DNA of 64,000 bases from Cymbidium sinense (Eukaryota > Streptophyta > Magnoliopsida > Asparagales > Orchidaceae): NCBI GenBank assembly GCA_021442155.1, contig JAKCPB010000339.1, forward strand, positions 62,001 to 126,000, in the 5' to 3' direction. A model generated the notes under the pieces. It saw only the letters and a list, made by a program, of their open reading frames with translations, ran no database searches and was not told the DNA's origin. The translations under genes were made by a program, and so were the position numbers. Shown here in pieces: positions 11,550 to 23,759 of the stretch. The number at the start of each line of letters is the position of its first letter. Position 1 is the stretch's first letter.

Positions 11550-14500
11550 GTATTTTTTTTTTTTTCTTTTGGGAAATATGCCATTAATTTCATAGATTAA
11601 AAGAAGATTAGATACAAATTATAATCGAAAAAGATTGAAAGAAGAAACCCACAAAAAAGCTATAAAAGTAATTACAAAATTGAAATAAGAGTGAGCTGGG
11701 AATCCAAGTCATATTTCAGTAGATAGAGCTTCGTCCAAGACCATCCTAGGTAGGTTTTCACAATCCATGAGTTTAAAGCCCCCAAAATGAAAATACATGA
11801 GGTGCATCTAATCAAGTATGAAGAAAAGTGAACAACGACAGAAAGGTTCTCAAAATGCAAAGAGCACCTTAATAGCATCATAGAGTAGATTGCAAATTCT
11901 AAAAAGAGAGGTATTAGATCATGAGAGGATATAGTCAAGCCAACATCAACCACAACCATGTAGAGATAAATGAGCAGATCACAATCGAATCAAATAAGGC
12001 AAGCTCAAGGTAACATAAGATAGTTGAGCTCAAATAAGAGTTGGAGTTTATCATAGCTCACCAAAAAGAAAAGCCCTGAAAACAAAATGTATCTCCAAAT
12101 GCAAAAGGTAGAACCAAAATAATGAGAAAAATAGAGGCTAAAAAATGCTTTAGATATTGTAGAAACTTTTGATTTAATCTGGCATGCAATATTTGAATTT
12201 CTACTACCTCGTCTTCTATTTCATAGCAAAATGTATGTTTAGGATCTCAGATTAAAGGAGAGTCATTAAAAATTCTATTATTCCTTTCCTTCTAGATATA
12301 ATGGGCAGTGATGTGTACGACTATAATAAAAAAAGCTTTTGAATATTTTGCATGCCATGATGTTAGAATGTGCAAGCACTTGATGGAAATTGCATGTAAT
12401 AAGAAAGAAATTTTCAACGTGAATACAACTTTTAAGTAGTGAGAATGATTTTAAAAATAAATGGATGTGGATTCTATCATAGAATAGCAAAAAACATAAT
12501 ATTGATTAATGCCAAGACCTCTCTTGGCCAAGATATCTTTTGTCTTTAGATCTCCAATAAGAATTTTCCAAGCAGTTGCTATAAAGTTGAGGGAGTGGCC
12601 TTCAAACCAAAGATACCCACTCCTGATCCTCTTTAACATAATTTTTATAAGCAAAAGAATAAGTAGATTTATGAGAGTAGAAGTCCATTCCTACATAGAC
12701 CTTTTCTTTTCCCCAATGGGTGTTTATAAGCTACAATAATCTAGGGTATTTTGGGTATGAGTCAATGACCAGCTTTGATTCATGATAACTTCAGAAAGTA
12801 AAGTGTGAATCAAATAGGGGAACCAATTAAAATTTTAATTTCCAAATCTCTCAAAAAGATAATAACAAGAAAGTCATGGGTCAAAGTAGAAGAGGACGTT
12901 TCTTTTAGAGGTAACTTTTAGTAATATGCAATTCTTAATTCTGGTTGTCACTTGCATCAGATATTTCCAAAAGAGAGATATTGGATCTCATCTTAAACCA
13001 AGAGAGCCATAGAACTTGCAAACACCAAGATGAGATAAAAAGTTGTAATGTCTCCAAATGATCTTTGATTTGCACATGAGATTGATGACATCAATATTAG
13101 GGAGACGCATCCCACAAAATTCTTTTGGTATGGTTGTGGTACTCCACTCAATTGTATGCATTTTTCTTTCAGACCCATTATGGTGGAGAAAGTTGTTAAT
13201 GATGGATGGGAGTTTCTTCCTCAAACCTTTAGGATTGATGGAGGATATGAACTAACAAAGGTAGTTCCACATAGTTGATTAAATTAGTTAGAGTCTCCCT
13301 GGGAAGGAAAGGAATTTTTGCTTCCATGGAGATAACCAATACTAAAGTTTATCCATAATTTTGAGACAATCTGAAGCTTTGAGCTTTGAAGAACTAGTAG
13401 TGACCCCAAGATAGTTCCAAGAGAGAGGCTTGAAGTTAAAACTAGTGATTTCATAGATTTGTTCTTGCAAATGAGTGTCAATTGATTTGGAGAAACAAAT
13501 AGTATATTTTAATGGATTAACACAAAGATTAGAGGCCAAATTAAAAGCATGGATAGTAGAAGATGAGCAATTAATAGTGTTATGGTCATCTTTCCCATAA
13601 ATAAGAAGATCATTAGCATATATGAGATGAGATATATTACAACCATTTATCATAGCACTTCCACTGCCAGCATCGGGTTGATGAAGGTCCAAGAGTCTAG
13701 AGAGAGCATCCATTATAATAGAAAAAAGATAAGGTTTAAGAGGATAGCCTTGCCTTAAGCCAAAAGTGGATTTGAAATAGCCTCTTATCCCATTATAAAT
13801 AATTATAGAAAATTAAACTTGTGCTATGTAGGCTTTGATCCATTTAATGAATAAAAGGGGAGGGGGACGAGGAACTGAAGCCATATAAGAGTTCATTTGA
13901 TGTTGCCTATAATATCATGAATGAAGGTAGCTAAGGTGGTGTATAATAGGCGAACAAGTTTAAGCACACAAGTAATTTGGTAATGATTTTATTGATAGTA
14001 TAGAGAGAGATACTATAGTCATTGTGAGAGCTCAGATGAATAAGAGTGATCTGAGTGTTTAACTCTTTCAAGAAAAGTAGAGAAAAGTATTTGATGGCAA
14101 TGCATGAAGAATTGATATAACAAGTATCTTTAAAGAATTTGGAAACAAAACCATATGACTGGACTTTATCAAACTCACTAAAGAAGGCACCTTAAATGTC
14201 ACTAGTGTTAAGAAGTTCTTCACATTCAGATGAATTGAGGGTGCAACTAACAAGAATATTCACAAGATAGTTACTAGATGCATTTGAGGTTCTATTGAGC
14301 ATTGATGAAAGAATGAGATCACTTCACTGCCTATGCCATCTTGAGTGAAAATGTAAGAATTGCTTCCTGAGAGCTCTCTCAGATGATTCTTATTGCTTCT
14401 TATTCTAATTTTTTGATAAAATAATTTGACATCATCTTCCCCTTTAGCAAGCCAAGTGCATTTTGCTCATTGTTTAATCCACTATTACTCACAAACTAAT

Positions 14501-15985
14501 GCTTCATGTAGTTGTCTTACATGATCTCATTTTGTTGATTTAGAATGGAATTAGATATGTTATCATATGAGTTCCATTTCCAATTGAGGAGGGCGATTTG
14601 ATATTTTTTAATTTGTTTATAAAAATAAGCTAAAGTTATGTTATCCACTGATTTGATGTAGGAATGATAAAATGTCTGTTATCTTTAGTAGGAAATAAGC
14701 TGAAATGCCTACGGAGAAGGGATCAGAGATGGAGGAAGGGGAGAGTTTAGTTTTCAGTAGGCAGAAAAGGTCAATCTTATTATTTTTAATAAGGTTTCTG
14801 CAGTCTGTGATGTGAGAATCACTATTGAAAGCACAAACATTCCAAATAAGGATGTTGGGGTATATCATAGTTCACTATTGAGATTAGGAGGATTCTCCTT
14901 TGGGTTTGCTTTTCTTTGGCTTTGGGGTGACGAGCAAAGAGGAGGAGGTGGAGGAAGTAAGTTTGGTTGTGAGGGCTTAGTTGGAAGTTGTGAGGTTGTG
15001 AAGGAGATTAAAATGGGCCTCCTCCTCTTAGATGAGCTCTTTTAGAGAGGTCAATTGATCAATATGTTTAGATGAGGTGATGTCATTCATATTGGTTGGG
15101 AATCATCAATAGTGGATTCCACACTATTGGAGGGGTCAAAGGCAGGTATATTGAGGTCAGGGGCAGAGGGAGATGGTTGTTGCTATGGGGAATAGTGGGC
15201 TTGGGTAGGTCGACTAATGCTATGACTGAGTTGTTGCTTAGTTCAAGCTCTGCTAAAACTTCTATCAAGATGGGGAAAAGAAGTAGTTTTAATAGGTAGT
15301 TTAGGTCATGAGCAAATTTGCCACAAGTTCAACATGAGGAGGGCTGCCATTCATAAATAACATGATCTTATGTCTTGTATTTTAATTGTAATTGTAATAA
15401 AATCAGGGAGGGTAGAATTAACATTGATCTGAATGCTAACTCTAGCAAATGTGAGGTGAGTGCCTTTGGCAATGAGAAGATCCACATAGAGGAATATTTT
15501 TTCTAGCAATCATGAAAATAATTTAACCAGAAAGAGAAGATTTGGGAACTTAACCCATATTGGTACCTCTTTAAAGTCTTTCTTGATATTTAAAATCAGA
15601 GACCATTTTAAAAAATGAAAATTACCATGAATAAACCAAGGCCAAAAATAATGTCAAATCTAAAGATTAAATTTAAAAGAAAAACCTAAGAGAGATTAGC
15701 TCAAAAATTTAGTTTCTAGATTTTTTGATATTTGGAGAAAATTACCATTGGGCACTTATAAAGCATAGCCAAAGCAAGGTTCCATTTTTGAGCCTTCCTA
15801 TCTCTTTCATCGAGAAGGAATGTTTTCATCAAAATATAAATAAATTTAATTAATTTGAGAAAACTCCCATTCATATAATCCTAGAAAATAAATAAAATAA
15901 TATCCATTTTTATATAGAAATGAAAAGATCACAAATAAAGTGTAGAACGAGAAAATTATAAAAATAAAAAGAAAAAATAGCAGAG
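11550..15985 (-). pseudogene. L1-type LINE, family L1-2 (left copy), degenerate
   Basis: The element reads right to left. Near 15980-15300 lie ORF1 remains with a readable YEWQPSSC-type zinc-knuckle region. The endonuclease starts at about 14868 with ILIWNVCAFNSDSH; the usual WNVRG has become WNVCA, and in LLKTKLS the usual metal-binding Glu is Lys. RT follows: DALSRLLDLHQPD and HLIYANDLLIYGK at 13606-13713, where the catalytic YADD has become YAND. After that come INNFLHHNGSERKMHTIEW (about 13125-13200) and a zf-RVT region with AWKILIGDLKTKDILAKRGL (about 12505-12570). The T-rich run at 11550-11565 marks the 3' poly-A end. Multiple stops and frameshifts, and loss of two catalytic residues, make it inactive. 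Its duplicated counterpart is at 54238-58395. Confidence 0.88.
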
Positions 15986-16190
15986 TGAACATCCATTCTT
16001 TTCACTCAAATAAAAAAGATTCATTTTCTTCTATATCTTTGCAATTTGAAAGATAAACCAAATGCATATTTTAACTTTTGAGTTGGTTAAATAAAGTAAA
16101 TTTAATGTAAAATGAAAATACATTAGAAAGGATTTTAGTGTATTTAATTTTCTGATTTAGACCAAATACACCAAATAATGAAGTGATGTG

Positions 16191-16554
16191 TGCTTTTGAT
16201 GTACCAGCTTAATTCACCGTTTAAATATCAATTATCATTAAAATATGGGTATTAAAAATCAAAACTTTCAAAATATAAATATAATTTTATTTTGAAGTAT
16301 GCGTCAAAACATGAAGGTGGCCAGTTGCCACCAAGGAAAAAGTATGTGGTGGAACTCAAAGAAGGGAGGCGCATGGTGAGTATTAAATGTACTCTAAATT
16401 AAAAATAAAGTTAATCAAAATATAAATATAATTTTATTTTTAAAATTCAAAATATATTCATATAGGAATCAGAAGCGCTAGTGTCTTGTCATCTAAAGAT
16501 ATACTCAATAGTATTATGCAATTGTCATACAAGGATGAACATTGAAGCATAAAA
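16191..16554. other. AT-rich spacer
   Basis: No gene is seen just beyond the duplication edge. A small perfect hairpin (GGTGGC, loop CAGTT, GCCACC) lies at about 16316-16332. Confidence 0.5.
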
Positions 16555-16690
16555 AGTGGTGCACGTCATCTTAGTTTATTGGCTGAGAGTTTTGAATTTC
16601 AACAAAGAGATCTTGAGTTCAAGTCCTTGTACATGCATTGTGTGTGTGGGTTTACAATTAAATTCTCTTAAATGTCCCATAAAAAAAAGC
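16555..16690 (+). repeat. tRNA-derived SINE-like fragment
   Basis: A box-A-like word (TAGTTTATTGG, 16572-16582) and a box-B-like word (AGTTCAAGTCC, 16616-16626) are spaced like an internal RNA polymerase III promoter. The region ends in CCCATAAAAAAAAGC, an A-rich 3' tail near 16690. It does not fold as an intact tRNA (no paired acceptor arms), so a SINE or a tRNA pseudogene is more likely than a tRNA gene. The family cannot be named from the sequence. Confidence 0.5.
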
Positions 16691-18989
16691 AAATAAAGTG
16701 CAATTATTCGACAAAAATTGAGTGATGGTGGATGCTATTGTGACATGCCACAGAAACACCTCACCTTAGAACCTAGATTATATAGGCTTCATGAAATTGA
16801 ATGTGAAGTCAGGAACTGAACCCATTTGTCACTTTCGCCTCAAGGCCACCATATCTTCATTGGCCTATCAAAGAAGGATATTCTTACCTTCTAAGAGTTA
16901 TCTTCCATATTGTATTCATTAATGTTACTAAATTATGTGAGTGGTCTTAAAGTTGATGATGTGAATTGTATAATTAGTTATGCATACATGCTCTCTATGA
17001 ATCATATGCCAACTTGTATTTTATGCCTTGTTGAGTCAGTTTATCTTGAATGATAAAAAAGCATGGATTTATCAATCATCACTTAACTAAAATAATGGAG
17101 GATCCAAAGGCATGAAAATAAATTTAATAATGCTTATTTTCTTCATGCAAATGCATCCTATATCTCCAGCTTTTTTATGGTGGGCTTTTCATGGCTCAGA
17201 ACTATAACATTTTTTGAAGGATCATTCTAAAAGTTTGATCTCCTCATTAAGAGGGGAAAATTTTCTATTCAACCTTTTGGTTTTATTTTGTTACGTTTGA
17301 CAAGAAAAATAAGTTAATAGAATATGATATTGATCATGAAATATTAATAAATGGAATGAGCTTTGATGGGAGATATGAAATTATATACACTGCTCAATAA
17401 AAAATTAATATTGATTTTAAATTGTATGAATCCTTTTAAAATTCTCCCAAATGTTATGATTGATTTTATTTTTGAAAATAAAAGAATAAATATAACAATC
17501 ATTTCTTAAATATATTTTTATATATATGATGGGAAAATGACCCCTTAGTGTGAACCTAAGTCATAGCTTCAATTTATGTTGAACTAAGTGTTTAAGGTAT
17601 TGTTTAGTCTCATGTATTTATACTTCTTAGAAAAAAAAAATTTATGCTCAACGCCCACTGTTTCCTCTTGATCTTCTCTTGTTTCTTCAGATCACCGATG
17701 GGCTATCATTGAGGACTTTAGCAAAATGAAAATACAAAAAAAAAATGTCAATTTTCATTTGCTTTGTAAAAATTCCTTGTACTTTAAATTCAAATTTTAA
17801 ACCACACCATTGAAGAGTTTAAATATTTAAAATCATGAGTGTAAAGGTGTATTAAGTTTCTTGCAAGTTTATGTGAAAAAAAAAAATGTAAAAAAATTAA
17901 TAGAGATAATGGTGCAATTGCTATAACTCAATTAGAGATAAGAAAAGTTTGATAATTATAGATGTCAAAGACAAAAGAACATAATTAAAATGATGGTCAT
18001 AAATGATAAAAGAATGAAGAAGTAGATATAATAATAACTCAATAAATTTAATAATAGAGATATGAGTAAAATCCACAAATATAACAATTAGAAGAGAAAT
18101 AAATAATTAAGCTATGACAAATCTTATATCAAATGTTGTAGTTATTAAAGTTTGGCCATTGAGCTTTAACGTAAAATGTACAATAGGAGAAGTATAACTT
18201 TGTAAAATACATGAGTTAAAGACAATAAAACCATATTGTTTGGTGCAAGGACAAAATGAAGACCATGCAAATGATGTAACTCATGCAAATAATTACATGT
18301 ATGGAGAAATAAGCATATTTTCAAGCACAATAAAGCAATAAGAAAAAAAAACTTAATGGAGATCAAAGGCAAAGGTATAATTCTCAAACACTTTAGAGAT
18401 CATTAATACATCCCAAATATGAACTTTATATCAAACATGAAAAATAATATTTTGAATTTGGGCCAATTATTAGAGATAAAATATTATATTACTTAACAAA
18501 AAAAAATAATCAATTTTTAAGATATAGAGAATATTTTGATTATTAAGGTGCCTATTTAAAAAATAAAATATTTTTTTCTAAAATTTGTAAAGTTATGTAA
18601 CAAAGTGTACAAAGATTGATATAGTGATTGATCATGGATATGACATTTATCATATAAATGCCATGATTTGGGAAGCCTTGAACTTTAATTAATGAATGAG
18701 ATAGTGAGATGCTTATCTTACATCAACCAACAAATCAATTATCTAAAGATGTTTACTTGAAAAGCAATTTCAAAAAGTTTTCCATAGAGTCCAAATTAGA
18801 GTTATAATGCCACTGTATGCAAATTGTTTGTGACTCTATTAGACTAATATATTTTTAAAAAAAAAAATATTATCAACATAGCTCAAAGCATACTCAAAAG
18901 TGAGACGATGTCAAAAGGGTTTTATGCTAAAATGTTTGCATATAATCTACTTAATAAAAGATAGAAGAGGCTATAAGAGAATAATAATA
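16691..18989. other. AT-rich DNA, no recognisable gene
   Basis: No coding domain is readable on either strand. It may include decayed gag/integrase parts of the Copia element that begins just to the right, since those domains should lie upstream of the RT, but I could not read any diagnostic motif. Confidence 0.4.
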
Positions 18990-19966
18990 AGATCCCATGA
19001 AAGCTCAACTTTAATAATACATTGAAGTGATGGATCAAATGAGAATACACTAATCAACAACCAAGGTGACATTTTACTTTTTGTCTCTTCAATGAAAGTA
19101 AGAAGTGGGTAAATATTATGGATGAAGGAATCAAACAAACAGAAAGAATAATGCATATGAGCATATTACACTTCCTCAAGCATACAAGAAGATTGAAGCT
19201 AAATTGGTATACAAAGTGAAAAACAATACTAAAATAGATATGAAGAGATATTAAATAAGATTGATGAATAAAGGATAGATTCAAAAAAATGGAATTAACC
19301 ATGAAGAAATATATGCGCATATCACTAATATTGAAACTATTAGACTAATCATTTTTTTAGAAGCTTGGTATAAATGAAAATATATCACATGAATGTGAAT
19401 TCTACTTTTATTGATGGAGTTCTTGAAAAAATGTTATATATGAAATAACCCTCAGTAAACCAAGTGAAATAATAACTAGAGAAAGAATTGAGGTTAAAGA
19501 AGCCTTGTATGACCCAAAGCAAGATCCAATAGCTTAAAACACTCAAATCAACAAAAACTTTTAAGAAAGAATTTTGCTAAATGTCCATATGAATATGTAC
19601 ACTATATTGAGGTTTAAAATGAAGATAGTTTGATTGTGTGTTCATATAAGATGATTTTTGTATAGGTTAAAAGTAAGCATATTTAAGGAGTTCAAGAAAG
19701 AAATGGCCAAAATTTGAGAAATGAAAAATATTAAGCTCGTATCTTGTTGCATTGAAGTAAATGTGAAGCAAGAACATAAAGACAACCTCATCACTTAAGA
19801 AGGCTATGCTAAAGAAGTTCTCAAGTTAGTCAAAATGTATGACTTCTATTCTCATTTAAAATAATAATGTGAAATCAAATTGTCAATGATGATGAATGAG
19901 AAAAAGAAGATCCAAGTTTATATAAAAGTCTTATTAAAAGTGTACATAACTTATATACGATCATAT

Positions 19967-19975
<9 letters not shown>
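18990..19975 (+). pseudogene. Ty1-Copia reverse-transcriptase relic
   Basis: Degenerate Copia pol reading left to right. EHITLPQAYKKIEAKLVYKV (from 19159) matches the conserved block leading to the KWVYKxK motif. INHEEIYAHITNIETIRLII (about 19273-19350) corresponds to the FAPVxRxETIR block. DGVLEKMLYMK (about 19410-19445) corresponds to the FLNGxLxEExYM block, and EALYDPKQDP to KALYGLKQAP. The YVDD region keeps GATGAT (Asp-Asp) at 19650-19655 but is frameshifted. FKEFKKEMAK and GYAKEVLK (about 19802-19828) follow, then CEIKLS near 19869. Many stops are present. No LTRs or integrase were recognised. A (TA)n tract interrupts the right end. Confidence 0.85.
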
Positions 19976-19998
<23 letters not shown>

Positions 19999-20012
19999 GG
20001 TAGGTATGTATG
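19966..20012. repeat. (TA)n plus (TATG/TAGG)n microsatellite
   Basis: A (TA)n run passes into TATG and TAGG units, breaking the end of the Copia relic. Confidence 0.9.
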
Positions 20013-21654
20013 ATTGTACAGTAGAAGCCCTACAATATATTGAGTCGTGGTATAATTTAATTTGCTTTTGCAAGCAAATTTGTTTCAACTTTACTTATTT
20101 TATGATTAGTGAGCTTTCCAAAGTACAAAATGAAGAGCACTCACAAAACTTCTTTTTTGAACCTATTTCTTTTAATATCTTCTAAATGGCTTCTCAATAT
20201 GAACATCCTTATGAAGCTCATAATCATAATTGCAAAGATGATATCATGAGGCTCATCCATCAATACAAAGACGTAAGAATTACTAATATCATTCATGATG
20301 TAAACAAATGTCTCAATAGCTACATTACAATAAATTTATTTTTGAACAATTGGTAAAGTTAACTTCAACTTTGCACTAACATTTGCAAAGGTATCTCTCT
20401 TAACTTCATCATTATAATTAGCAAGAAAAGTAAGTAACACCATGCAATTTTCTTGATTATCTGATTTAAATGACTTCTCATGACATGGAATGACAATCTT
20501 GATGTAAAAAAATAATTAAATGCAATCAATAGAAGTAATCAATATGATCCAATATTCTTTTTTTTATTCATCTCATCTTTACTCAAACCATACTAAGGAC
20601 ACTCTATTCTTGAGTCTTTACTAAGCCCTCACAAATTTGTCTAGCTTTATTGTGATCAATATTATGCTTTTTCCATATGTATTAGAATTTTTTTCTCTTC
20701 TGATTTTTAGACCTTTCCCTAACAATAAGTTTAGACTTGCTTAACTTCCTATAGCTTGCTCTTAAAACCTAGAAATGTAGTAATAAGGTCAAAATATAAT
20801 GTTCTTTTAGCCGTGTGCACCAACCATTTAGACATATTTAAACCAATTTGAGTTAAACTTCCTTGTAACATTGTTAATCATTGATTGAAAAAGAGAATAA
20901 TTTTTTGTCTAATTAGATCCTCCAATCGAATATGTCCATCGAACCCTATCCTTTTGTTAACATTATTAGTCTAAATCAAAGGTCAAGCTTCAGCTCTATA
21001 AATAGTTTATCAATATCATTATCTATAAGTTATGTCCTCTTTAAATAGTGATCTATTTTTTAAAACCAATTTGTCTATGTCAAACCTAAATCCCAAATTT
21101 ATACATAAATTATATTAATAAAAGAAACAGTACATTAGATCAATTTAATCTATGTTATTTGTAAATTTTGCACTTATACCAATATTTTTTGGTTATCACC
21201 AATTATCTATTACCAAACAAAATTAAGGGTTTTTATGAAGTAGTCATTCTAACACAATGTTAAAAATTACTAATTAAATTTAGCACCAACTTCAACTCAT
21301 AATCTTATAGCATCAATATCATAGTACTAAATAATTCCATTAACTAATTTCTAATTACCCTTTAATGCTTTTAAATAAAATTATGAAACTAAAAGAAAAT
21401 TCTAAAGGTGCTAAAATAAAAATTGATATCTCTAATACAAATAATGCATTGCCCTCAATGTTTGAAAATACAAATAATAAATAAGTAATAAAAAAAGGTT
21501 GGAACAAAAATTTCTATTGAGGCAAGGCTAATTATCATCATTATCATCTTCTTCTTCTTAGTCTTACTCTAATCTTTATTCTTCTTGTTTTACCTAACAT
21601 AATAAAACATAATTAGAGATGATAAAATAATAAAAATAGATGAAAAACTATTAA
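20013..21654. other. AT-rich DNA, no recognisable gene
   Basis: No domain could be read in either direction. By position it would hold the 3' part of the minus-strand Gypsy relic (the region after pol, or the 3' LTR), but there is no sequence signature to prove this. Confidence 0.35.
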
Positions 21655-22432
21655 GGCAGAAATGTTAAGTTACCTCCCAATAAGTACTTACTTTAGCATC
21701 CTTAACCTAATGTTTTTTATGGTCTTTTTTATGTCATGTCAAACAAGTGTTGTTGCTGCTAGTTCATCTCTTTAGTTATTACTCCATTCAAAAATTCTCA
21801 CATTGCAAAGTTAGCAACCTAGACTTGTATGAATTTCTCTTATCCGCCATGGAGTGGTGGTCTATGTTTCTTTTTCTTAGGGACCTTGTATGGAATTTCT
21901 TTAAATTCTATTATGTCCTTTTTCTTTCTTTCCTTTATTTAGGTTTTTTTCTACTTGAATGGAATGCTCTGATTGCTCTATGTTTTTTGTATCTATTATA
22001 TTACAACTCTTCTCTTTTGGTACCTTCTTATGATTTTTATATATCTTAAATATATAGGTTTTATTCTTAATTTAGAGTGTTAATTCTCCCTTTTGAGTAT
22101 TAATTTAAGATTTCCTTATTACTAAAAATGATATCTCTAAGATGATTAGGTATTTGTAGTCATTCTTTTTCATCTCATGGATTAGAAAGTCACTAGGGAT
22201 AATGAATTTTTCAACCTTTACCAATACATCTTTTATGATTTTCTCATGTTGTTTCACTAAACTATTAGCAAATAGTAGAGATAACGTATTGCCTCCTAAA
22301 TCATATAATGCATACTCAAAAATATTCTTTTCTTATAGCAAAAAGATTATAAAACTATTCAAGCCTTTTTCTTTTAGTGGTAGCTTTTTTCCTTAACATT
22401 ATTATGCATCTCTGTGGTGTTCTTTTTTTTAA
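21655..22432 (-). pseudogene. Athila/Tat-like Ty3-Gypsy protease relic and 3' motif
   Basis: On the minus strand, KKLPLKEKGLNSF leads into FEYALYDLGGNTLSLLF, the aspartic-protease block usually read as ALCDLGASINLMP. The catalytic D-L-G lies at 22291-22302 (DLGG here). IIKDVLVKVEKFIIPSDF follows (about 22195-22238), then INTQKGELTL (about 22076-22105), all in the order of plant Athila/Tat Gypsy proteases. Only about 400 bases further on the word read as LLGGNL (21666-21692) matches the conserved end-of-pol junction of these elements. RT, RNase H and integrase are therefore missing. One stop lies inside the protease and several follow it. The matching gag lies at 29900-31150 on the same strand. 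Confidence 0.8.
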
Positions 22433-23759
22433 AAATTCTCAAACTCTTTGGGGAAATTTGAAAAATAAAAATTTTTGGTATGTGTTGGGACACCACGTAG
22501 ATCCGAAGATGTTCTCATTATGGTGATTGGGTGCGACATTAAGGAATGATGTACTATCTGGAGAGACAGAAGTCACCATTCTACAATGGACCAAATCACC
22601 TCAATTAAGGTAAATGATCATTATCTCCAAAGATTTCAAAGATAGGACTACTAATAAATTGGTTATTTTTGGGAAATCAAGTGGGATTTATCAAAAGGAA
22701 AGAGTTATTATCGGAACCAAAGGGAGGTGAGTAGGGGATGCTCATGATGATAGGAAAGCTAGTGAGCATCCCTTACTATCTTATGGTTGGGCTTTATATT
22801 TTTAAAATTTGAGAGGAATTATATGTTTGAGTTAAACTTTTATTAGAAATCAAGGGATTATAATTCCATAATACAAGATCATGGAAATGCCTAAGAGGTG
22901 AGGGTTTATGCTTGTAGATCGTAAAGAAAAACAATAACCTCAAATCCTAAATCTAGGGAGCTTTGTCGAAGGCCAAGGCACGACCTAAATCTAAGGCAAA
23001 ATTGTGTATATGGTTTATCTCCACAAGAGAGGATAAACCACCCAATTGTTGGACTTACAATCGCTTGGGGGTGGCCGCCAACTAACTCCTCCTATGATTT
23101 TAAATACATGTAGGTAAGTCTTATACTTTTACAAGATAGCTAGACTATTATTTATTTAGAAAGAGACTGAGTCCATAAACACACTCCCTAAGAGACTAGA
23201 TCATGAAGGGCATGAATAAATGACTTAATCTAATGCAAACTTTGTTAAGTTTTATCATTTTTTGGACAATTTATTTGACACAAGCTTATGGGATTTCATA
23301 TGCCTAATGCATGAAGATTGATTATGGTCCAAAATCAACAAGAAGGAGGTATTTCTACTTTGGCTCTCAAAGGTCAAGACATGTTCTCTGAAGGTGGAAA
23401 CCCTCCATTAGCAAGAGTGAAGTAATATACATTTTATGCAAGATGTGAGACATACAACATCCAGCTAAGAGGTTGCTAAATTTTTATTATCTTGGTTTAT
23501 GTCCTAGACTTTAGGTGAGGTTATGAGTTGTTAATTTTAATTTTGAGTTGATTAATTGGATAGAAGATTTATTTTTTTCTAAAGAGCCTAATCACATCTA
23601 GGCCATTCATCAAATAATGAAGAAACTAAAAAAATCATGTCATTTCTAATGCACAAGCTAAACAAACATGAAATAATTTTATAAAGCCAGTGCAGAAGAA
23701 TAAGAGGCCGATGTGGTCGGGTACCACCACACAAACCTGAAAAGAAAAATAGTTAGCTG
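22433..23759. other. Unassigned DNA inside the Gypsy relic
   Basis: It begins with a change of character at TGTGTTGGGACACCACG (about 22480) and includes a GC-richer patch near 22950-23090. No protein domain is readable. It is the left part of the block separating the Gypsy protease from its gag. Confidence 0.4.

Larger units (their letters stand above)
2457..16190 (+). repeat. Left copy of large direct segmental duplication
   Basis: Sequence from about 2457 to 16190 recurs in the same order and orientation at about 42474-58590. Shared parts are RTE remnant 1, the AT-rich spacer to about 6110, the 3' half of RTE remnant 2 (from about 9545), the flank to about 11545 and the whole L1-2 LINE. 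By eye, sampled stretches range from about 85 to 96 percent identity, with many small indels. The left copy alone keeps 6110-9545 and 12100-12570. The copy edges fall inside unrelated sequence with no obvious transposon ends, which favours a segmental duplication over two independent insertions of one mobile element. Confidence 0.9.

Noticed and set aside
16572..16626. Functional tRNA gene
   Set aside because: Box words are present but acceptor and D arms do not pair and no anticodon loop can be set; SINE-like is more likely.
16780..16860. Second tRNA-like promoter on the minus strand (box-B-like GGGTTCAGTTCC)
   Set aside because: Box A is poor and there is no A-rich tail; too weak to call.
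21747..22049. 100-codon plus-strand frame rich in Leu/Phe/Tyr as a membrane protein
   Set aside because: It is the reverse strand of the Gypsy relic just below the protease; the hydrophobic look comes from T-rich DNA.
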